A stretch of 11,028 nt of DNA, taken from the NCBI GenBank assembly GCA_002725175.2, contig PBQX02000061.1:1-11028 (forward strand), read 5' to 3'. How positions within the stretch are numbered: position 1 is the stretch's first letter; each line of letters begins with the position of its first letter. The translations under genes and the position numbers were made by a program. Source of the stretch: CACKLF01 sp002725175 (GTDB lineage Bacteria > Pseudomonadota > Alphaproteobacteria > Rhodobacterales > Rhodobacteraceae). The notes beneath the pieces were generated by a model. It saw nothing but the letters and a program-made list of their open reading frames with translations. It made no database searches and had not been told where the DNA came from. Of the stretch, positions 6,827 to 11,028 are shown piece by piece.

Positions 6827-8089
6827 ATGAATATACTAATCATCGGAAGCGGAGGTAGAGAGCATGCCCTTTGTTGGGCGGTATCTCAAAACCCTAAATG
6901 TGAAACATTATACTGTGCTCCTGGAAGTGACGGGATATCAGAAGTAGCCAAATCTATCCCTATAGATATATCTGATTCAGTTGCAATTTCTAACTTTTGC
7001 AAGAATTCTGATATTAATCTCGTAGTTATTGGACCTGAAGGCCCACTAGAAAATGGTTTGGCAGATCATTTAATAGCTGNAAAGATTAATACTTTTGGAC
7101 CTTTTAGAGAGGCCGCAAAACTGGAAAGCTCAAAATTATTTACTAAAGACATTTGTAGAGCCTCCAATGTGTCAACGGCAAATTATAAAGAGTTTGATAG
7201 TATTAAGGACGCAAAAAANTTTGTTGCGNAAAGNCCTTTCCCATTNGTTATTAAACTTGATGGCCTTGCGGCAGGAAAAGGAGTAACAATTTCTGAAAAC
7301 ATACCAGAAGCAAATAAAACTCTAGAAGATATTTTTTTTCCAGATGAAAAAAATAAAAGAGTATTAATTGAAGAGTTTATGCCAGGTGAAGAAGCTAGTC
7401 TTTTTGTAATTACAGATGGTTACAATTGCTTATCACTTGGTGGAGCNCAGGATCACAAAAGANTAAAGGATGGAGATAGAGGTCCTAATACTGGAGGAAT
7501 GGGAGCTTATAGCCCTGCCCCCGTTTTAACAAGCGAAATAGANGANAGAGCTCTAAATGAGATAGTNAAGCCAACAATTAAAGAAATGGCAGATAGGGGA
7601 ACNCCATTTAAGGGAATACTATATGCTGGCCTAATGATTAATGACGGCAAGCCTTCCTTAGTTGAATATAATGTTAGGTTTGGAGACCCTGAGTGCCAAG
7701 TNATAATGATGAGGCTCGGAGGGCAAATTCTTGACATTATCTTGAACTGTTTGGAAGGCAACTTATCACTTTCAAAAGTAAACTGGGCGAATGANCATGC
7801 CTTAACAGTAGTTTTAGCTTCTAAAGGATATCCTTATGAGNATAACAAAGGTAGCCTTNTGAAAAATATCNCAAAAATCAAAGAAGATAGTAATCTTAAG
7901 ATTTTTCATGCAGGGACAAAAAAAATAAAGGACTCATTTTANTCAAATGGGGGAAGAGTACTTAATGTCACTGCTAGAGGAAGTAGCTTAAAAAAGGCAA
8001 GAAAATCAGCCTATGATACTATTTCAAAAATTAAATGGGAGGAAGGTGTTTTTAGAAAAGATATAGGCTGGAGAGGAATTAAGAATTAA
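6827..8089 (+). CDS. purD: Phosphoribosylamine-glycine ligase (GAR synthetase) PurD
   Basis: PurD catalyses the second step of de novo purine synthesis, joining glycine to phosphoribosylamine with ATP. The 420-residue product has normal family length and an ATP-grasp fold. It shows GSGGREHALCW (7-17), GPEGPLENGLAD (69-80), KLDGLAAGKGV (143-153), IEEFMPGEEASLFV (181-194), QDHK then KDGDRGPNTGGMGAYSPAP (214-232) and GLMINDGKPSLVEYNVRFGD (268-287). ATG 6827 fits the standard N-terminus MNILIIGSGGREHA; TTG at 6815 is upstream of that and not needed. Seventeen codons contain an ambiguous base; four of these (GCN, GTN twice, ACN) still give a definite residue (Ala, Val, Val, Thr). Codon 372 (TAN) and codon 135 (NAA) could formally be stops, but the frame otherwise reads cleanly. 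It overlaps the opposing ferredoxin gene by 4 nt. Confidence 0.95.
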   Translation: MNILIIGSGGREHALCWAVSQNPKCETLYCAPGSDGISEVAKSIPIDISDSVAISNFCKNSDINLVVIGPEGPLENGLADHLIAXKINTFGPFREAAKLESSKLFTKDICRASNVSTANYKEFDSIKDAKXFVAXXPFPXVIKLDGLAAGKGVTISENIPEANKTLEDIFFPDEKNKRVLIEEFMPGEEASLFVITDGYNCLSLGGXQDHKRXKDGDRGPNTGGMGAYSPAPVLTSEIXXRALNEIXKPTIKEMADRGXPFKGILYAGLMINDGKPSLVEYNVRFGDPECQXIMMRLGGQILDIILNCLEGNLSLSKVNWANXHALTVVLASKGYPYEXNKGSLXKNIXKIKEDSNLKIFHAGTKKIKDSFXSNGGRVLNVTARGSSLKKARKSAYDTISKIKWEEGVFRKDIGWRGIKN

Positions 8090-8409
8090 ATCTGTTTTTC
8101 TGGCATCCTAACAATTAAACCATCTATCTCTTCAGTGACTTGAAGCTGACAGGTAAGNCGAGACAAATTTTCGTCAGGAGAATAAGCAAAGTCCAGCATA
8201 TCTTCTTCCATATCTTCCTTTTCAGGTATTTTCCCAACCCAATTAGGGTCAACGTAAACATGACAAGTTGAACATGCACAAGCGCCACCACAATCAGCTT
8301 CAATACCAGGAATATTGTTGTCTCTAGCACCTTCCATTACAGTCATGCCAACCTCTACATCAACCACATGCTCTGTGCCGTTAAACTCTATGTATGTTAT
8401 TTTAACCAT
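8086..8409 (-). CDS. Adrenodoxin-type [2Fe-2S] ferredoxin
   Basis: This is a 107-residue soluble electron carrier with the adrenodoxin/class VI ferredoxin fold. The cluster ligands are C40, C46, C49 and C87 (C-X5-C-X2-C-X37-C), within ADCGGACACSTCHVYV and LTCQL. An extra cysteine, C44, lies inside the loop. The one ambiguous codon (residue 84) is CGN and so is arginine regardless. ATG 8409 has AGGG 7 nt upstream. Such ferredoxins serve Fe-S cluster assembly or redox enzymes in Alphaproteobacteria; no isc/suf or cytochrome P450 gene is nearby to name the partner. The 3' end overlaps the purD stop tail-to-tail. Alternative names are fdx, fdxB or fdVI, and I cannot choose among them. Confidence 0.93.
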   Translation of the reverse strand: MVKITYIEFNGTEHVVDVEVGMTVMEGARDNNIPGIEADCGGACACSTCHVYVDPNWVGKIPEKEDMEEDMLDFAYSPDENLSXLTCQLQVTEEIDGLIVRMPEKQI

Positions 8410-8468
8410 TACCTAACCCTAAAGACCTACTTAATAACAAATTAATACTCTTTATCTCATCAAATTCA

Positions 8469-8474
8469 ATTATA
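8469..8474 (-). promoter_or_regulatory. Possible -10 box for the ferredoxin gene
   Basis: A perfect TATAAT on the minus strand lies about 60 nt before ATG 8409, implying a leader of about 50 nt. No -35 resembling TTGACA is seen at 16-19 nt. The rest of the 132-bp gap 8410-8541 is AT-rich and has stops in the frame of the downstream gene. I see no RNA gene or clear hairpin in it. Confidence 0.3.
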
Positions 8475-8541
8475 AAAACTTATTGAAAAAATAAATTATT
8501 AGATGTAGTTTNATGTTCTCTTTTTGTTCTTTTAANTTCTT

Positions 8542-8883
8542 ATGTATAAATTTCCACCTGCTACACTTATNAAAGATTTGAAAAATGCNCCATCAAAGTC
8601 AAATTTATGGATCGCAGGACTAGTTATCGTTCGACAAAGACCCCGCACAGCAAATGGTACGTTATTTATTACTCTAGAAGATGAAACAGGCACAGCGAAT
8701 ATTATATGTTGGAAAAATGTCTTCCAAAAATATAAAAACACAGCAATCTTTTCACAATTGTTGCTTGTGAATGGAATTTTGCAAAAAGAAGAGTCTGTTA
8801 CGAATATTATCGCCATAAAATTAGAAGATATTTCGTACTTACTAGATGAGATAGAAAAAATAAATTTATTTAAATCACTCTAA
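8542..8883 (+). CDS. Stand-alone OB-fold protein resembling the C-terminal tail of error-prone polymerase DnaE2/ImuC (possible gene remnant)
   Basis: The 113-residue product matches only the last domain of DnaE2/ImuC, the translesion polymerase that works with ImuA and ImuB. GLVIVRQRPRTANGTLFITL (26-45) followed by EDETGTANIICW (46-57), and later LLLVNGILQKEESVTN (73-88) and KLEDIS (93-98), correspond to the OB-fold segment GLVLVRQRPGTAKG...ITLEDETG that ends full-length DnaE2 (over 1000 aa). There is no polymerase sequence upstream: an in-frame TAA lies at 8533-8535 and the 132-bp gap looks non-coding. No Shine-Dalgarno site precedes ATG 8542. Both ambiguous bases fall on third codon positions (ATN; GCN, always Ala) and the frame is intact. 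It is therefore either a recently truncated dnaE2 or a maintained small OB protein. It overlaps the convergent degP by 9 nt. Confidence 0.75.
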   Translation: MYKFPPATLXKDLKNXPSKSNLWIAGLVIVRQRPRTANGTLFITLEDETGTANIICWKNVFQKYKNTAIFSQLLLVNGILQKEESVTNIIAIKLEDISYLLDEIEKINLFKSL

Positions 8884-10311
8884 AGGTAAAGCAACAAATA
8901 ATTCTTGTTCGCCTCTTTTAACAAGCAAAAGAGCTGCAGACCTTCCTTTACTTTTTGAAACCTTTAGTTGCTCTTCAAATTGCTTAGGCGTCTCTACCAA
9001 CTTCTGTCCCACTTCTACAATGATATCGCCTACCAAAAGTCCTTTTTTCTGAGCATTGCTACCTGGCTCCACATCTAAGATAACTACNCCGCGCAAGCTG
9101 TCGTCAATCTCAAGTTCCGCCCNAACTCTTTCATTAAGCTCACTCAATGCCAAACCCCCAATAACTTTGATGGACTGAGATTCCCGTGATCTCCTTGCAT
9201 TAGCTTCAGCTTCCTCAAACCTTCCTAACTTCACATTAACATTAATATTTTTTCCATCTCTAATTAAATTAATGACCACAACTTTTCCAACCTCACTTGA
9301 TCCAACTATTCTAATAAGAGATCTGGTATCAATGACATCCATCCCATCAAAGCCTAAAATAACATCGCCCGAACGTATTCCAGCATCTTTAGCAGGTCCT
9401 TTTGGAACACTAGTAACCAAAGCCCCAACTACATCTTCTAATCCAAGGGATTCAGCTATGTCTTCTGAAATATCCTGAATTCTAACTCCAAGCCATCCTC
9501 TTTGTGTCTCTCCAAATTCAATTAGCTGACTTACTACCTTTGAAACCACGTTTGAAGACATTGAATACCCAATGCCAATGGAAAGCCCATTAGGTGATAG
9601 AATTGCTGTATTGACACCTACAACCTTACCATCAGTATTAAATAAAGGGCCTCCAGAATTTCCACGGTTGATTGCCGCATCTGTCTGAATATAATCATCA
9701 TATCTGCCATTAAGCTCACGCCCTCTAGCAGAAACTATACCTGCAGATACAGAGAATCCTTGCCCAAAAGGATTACCTATCGCGATAACCCAATCTCCAA
9801 CTCTCAATGTATTGCTATCGCCAAAATCGACAAAAGGCATTCTTTCATTTGAATCAATTTTAAGGATAGCAATATCAGTCTTTGGATCACTTCCTATCAC
9901 TTCAGCACTAAGAATACTTCCATCAAACATTTCTACCTTTATTTGATCAGCATTTTCTATAACGTGATTATTAGTTACAACTATGCCGTCATCTGAGATG
10001 ATAAATCCTGACCCTAAAGCAGTTCCCCTCCTATTAGGTCTGTTATCTCCATCAGGTTGGTTGAAGAACTTTTCTAATGGAGACCCCCTTGGAACAATCA
10101 AATTATCATTTGCTCGCCCCTTTATTACAGTAGTTGTAGTAATATTAACCACTGAAGGGCTAAGTTCCTCAATTAAATCCGCAAAGCTTTCAGGTGCAGT
10201 CTTTGCACTTAAATGGCTAAACTGCACGATGCAGGCGAAAAAAGAAAATAACGCAATGTAAGTTATTAACTTATTTAAAGCATTATAACTAAACATAGCT
10301 GTAATTTTCAT
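8875..10311 (-). CDS. degP: Periplasmic Do-family serine protease DegP
   Basis: DegP is an exported protease and chaperone that removes misfolded envelope proteins. The 478-residue product begins with a signal peptide (hydrophobic core about residues 15-30, possible cleavage after LSA near 36). The trypsin-like domain has the complete triad: H116 in TNNHVIEN, D146 in KTDIAIL and S219 in GNSGGPLF. Two PDZ domains follow, about 265-365 (RGWLGVRIQD onward) and 385-475. Ambiguous codon 408 is GGN, certain glycine; codon 397 (NGG) is unresolved. ATG 10311 has a strong GGAGG at 6 nt; the upstream in-frame GTG 10344 has none. It lies 39 nt downstream of DUF2065 in the hflC-DUF2065-degP group. Confidence 0.96.
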   Translation of the reverse strand: MKITAMFSYNALNKLITYIALFSFFACIVQFSHLSAKTAPESFADLIEELSPSVVNITTTTVIKGRANDNLIVPRGSPLEKFFNQPDGDNRPNRRGTALGSGFIISDDGIVVTNNHVIENADQIKVEMFDGSILSAEVIGSDPKTDIAILKIDSNERMPFVDFGDSNTLRVGDWVIAIGNPFGQGFSVSAGIVSARGRELNGRYDDYIQTDAAINRGNSGGPLFNTDGKVVGVNTAILSPNGLSIGIGYSMSSNVVSKVVSQLIEFGETQRGWLGVRIQDISEDIAESLGLEDVVGALVTSVPKGPAKDAGIRSGDVILGFDGMDVIDTRSLIRIVGSSEVGKVVVINLIRDGKNINVNVKLGRFEEAEANARRSRESQSIKVIGGLALSELNERVXAELEIDDSLRXVVILDVEPGSNAQKKGLLVGDIIVEVGQKLVETPKQFEEQLKVSKSKGRSAALLLVKRGEQELFVALPLE

Positions 10312-10317
10312 AATATA

Positions 10318-10322
10318 CCTCC
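10318..10322 (-). promoter_or_regulatory. Strong Shine-Dalgarno site deciding the degP start
   Basis: GGAGG on the minus strand lies 6 nt before ATG 10311. This is the best ribosome site in the window and rules in the shorter start, which also gives a normal signal peptide. Confidence 0.75.
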
Positions 10323-10350
10323 ACAATAAAGGATTTAAGCACACATTAAC

Positions 10351-10539
10351 TTAAATACCAGAGATCCAAAATAGAACCACCCCTACCATTAGCGTAAATA
10401 AACCAAAGTATGATCTTTGCTTTGAACTTAATTCAGAAAACTTCTTTAATACTTCCACTGTACGCTGTGGCGCTAGCGCCAAAAGCAATCCTTCGAAAGT
10501 TGCTACTGCACCCAAAGCAAACAATATCTTTTGTATCAA
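10351..10539 (-). CDS. DUF2065 family small membrane protein (YjeT-like)
   Basis: This 62-residue protein has two hydrophobic segments (about residues 4-24 and 44-61) around a polar stretch APQRTVEVLKKFSELSSKQRSYFG. The length, the FEGLLLALAP motif and the GL..L..GVVLFW ending fit the DUF2065/YjeT family, whose function is unknown. The start is TTG at 10539, making a TTGA overlap with the hflC stop, with GGAAAG 6 nt upstream. No ATG is available in this frame. Its position between hflC and degP suggests co-expression with envelope quality-control genes, but no role can be assigned. Confidence 0.85.
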   Translation of the reverse strand: MIQKILFALGAVATFEGLLLALAPQRTVEVLKKFSELSSKQRSYFGLFTLMVGVVLFWISGI

Positions 10540-11028
10540 TTGCCGCTTTCCGTAATATAACTAAAAAACTCAGATGTGGGTGAAATTACAAAAGAAGTAT
10601 TCTTTTCAGTTAAAGAGTTTTCGTAAGCCGATAAAGACCTCAAAAAAGCATAAAATTCGGGATCCCTACCGAAAGCTTCTGCAAATATCTTAGTCGTTTC
10701 AGCATCAGCTTCTCCTCTAATTTTTTCCGCATCTCTTTTTGCAGCTGAAACTATCTCTACAGCCTCTCTATCAGCTAAAGCTCTTACCCTTTGCGCGGCC
10801 TCATTTCCCCTTGCTCTCTCATCCGCTGCCATTCTTTCCCTTTCTGCATTCATCCTTTGAAAGGTCGCTGCAAGGTTTTGGCTTGGCAAGTCAGCTCTTT
10901 TAATTCGAACATCAACAACTTCAACCCCTAGATTCTGAGCTTCTAATATGGCTGCATCTCTAATTCTTCCCATTAATTCAACTCGCTCCGCAGAAAGAAT
11001 CTCATTGGATTGAGCAGATCCTAAGACC
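10536..11028 (-). CDS. hflC: FtsH protease modulator HflC, SPFH/band 7 protein (5' end outside window)
   Basis: HflC forms, with HflK, a membrane ring facing the periplasm that regulates the FtsH protease. The frame is open to the window edge; the visible 163 residues are the C-terminal half of a protein usually near 290-300 aa. Recognisable family segments are VDVRIKRADLP, FQRMNAERERMAADERARGN (cut at 20 residues), ADREAVEIVSAAKRDAEKIR, GEADAETTKIFAEAFGRDPE and FYAFLRSLSAYENSL. The middle is strongly helical and charged, as expected for the SPFH coiled coil. It is the upstream member of hflC-DUF2065-degP; hflK is expected just beyond the right edge. Confidence 0.95.
   Translation of the reverse strand, partial: VLGSAQSNEILSAERVELMGRIRDAAILEAQNLGVEVVDVRIKRADLPSQNLAATFQRMNAERERMAADERARGNEAAQRVRALADREAVEIVSAAKRDAEKIRGEADAETTKIFAEAFGRDPEFYAFLRSLSAYENSLTEKNTSFVISPTSEFFSYITESGN

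Larger units (their letters stand above)
7080..9123. other. Segment containing all 24 ambiguous (N) bases of the window
   Basis: All N bases lie between 7080 and 9123. Twenty-two are in coding sequence: 17 in purD, 1 in the ferredoxin, 2 in the OB-fold gene and 2 in degP. By my count 15 fall on third, 6 on first and 1 on second codon positions; two (8512, 8536) are intergenic. This looks like natural variation in a mixed consensus, not random miscalls. Protein residues at non-degenerate Ns should be treated as unknown. Confidence 0.85.

Noticed and set aside
8410..8541. Upstream remains of the dnaE2 polymerase domain or a small RNA in the gap
   Set aside because: All three plus frames contain stops, no DnaE2 motif is seen, and there is no clear hairpin; the pyrimidine-rich stretch before 8541 has no recognisable structure.
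10312..10344. Longer degP from in-frame GTG 10344
   Set aside because: No ribosome site precedes it, while ATG 10311 has GGAGG at 6 nt and gives a normal signal peptide.
1..11028. Mobile element, CRISPR array, tRNA or prophage signal
   Set aside because: No transposase, integrase, regular repeats, terminal inverted repeats or tRNA cloverleaf were seen; every gene but the OB fragment is a standard chromosomal family.

Overview
The window is an AT-rich piece of a bacterial chromosome carrying only housekeeping genes. I see no mobile element, CRISPR array, rRNA or tRNA. Protein motifs and gene order point to an alphaproteobacterium: ccmABCDG tail-to-tail with yciB/ispZ-DMT transporter-ftsY, and hflC-DUF2065-degP. 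The order and the wording of the DegP and CcmG motifs look most like a low-GC marine relative of the Rhodobacterales, but that placement is inference.

Layout. Positions 1-2669 (+) hold the cytochrome c maturation operon ccmA (5' end cut by the window), ccmB, ccmC, ccmD and ccmG, with overlaps or gaps of a few bases. Positions 2681-6741 (-), read from right to left, hold xseA (exonuclease VII large subunit), ftsY (SRP receptor), an EamA/DMT-family permease and yciB/ispZ (inner-membrane septation protein). xseA and purD (6827-8089, +) are divergent and share a 64-85 bp region with two back-to-back sigma70-like promoters and a 12-bp palindrome. purD ends inside the last codons of a convergent adrenodoxin-type [2Fe-2S] ferredoxin (8086-8409, -). 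A small plus-strand gene at 8542-8883 encodes only the C-terminal OB-fold of an error-prone DnaE2/ImuC polymerase, and it overlaps the end of a convergent degP. The right edge is the minus-strand set hflC (partial), DUF2065, degP, an envelope protein quality-control group.

How the genes work together. CcmABCDG move and handle haem and reduce apocytochrome thiols on the periplasmic side. FtsY docks ribosomes making membrane proteins. HflC (with HflK, outside the window) modulates FtsH, and DegP degrades misfolded periplasmic proteins. purD (purine synthesis), xseA (DNA repair) and the ferredoxin are unrelated neighbours.

Unusual points: the stand-alone DnaE2 OB tail; frequent non-ATG starts, including two TTGA stop/start overlaps; three convergent junctions with no room for terminators; and 24 ambiguous bases confined to 7080-9123 that fall mostly on third codon positions, which suggests a consensus of closely related strains. 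I find no convincing new multi-gene system.
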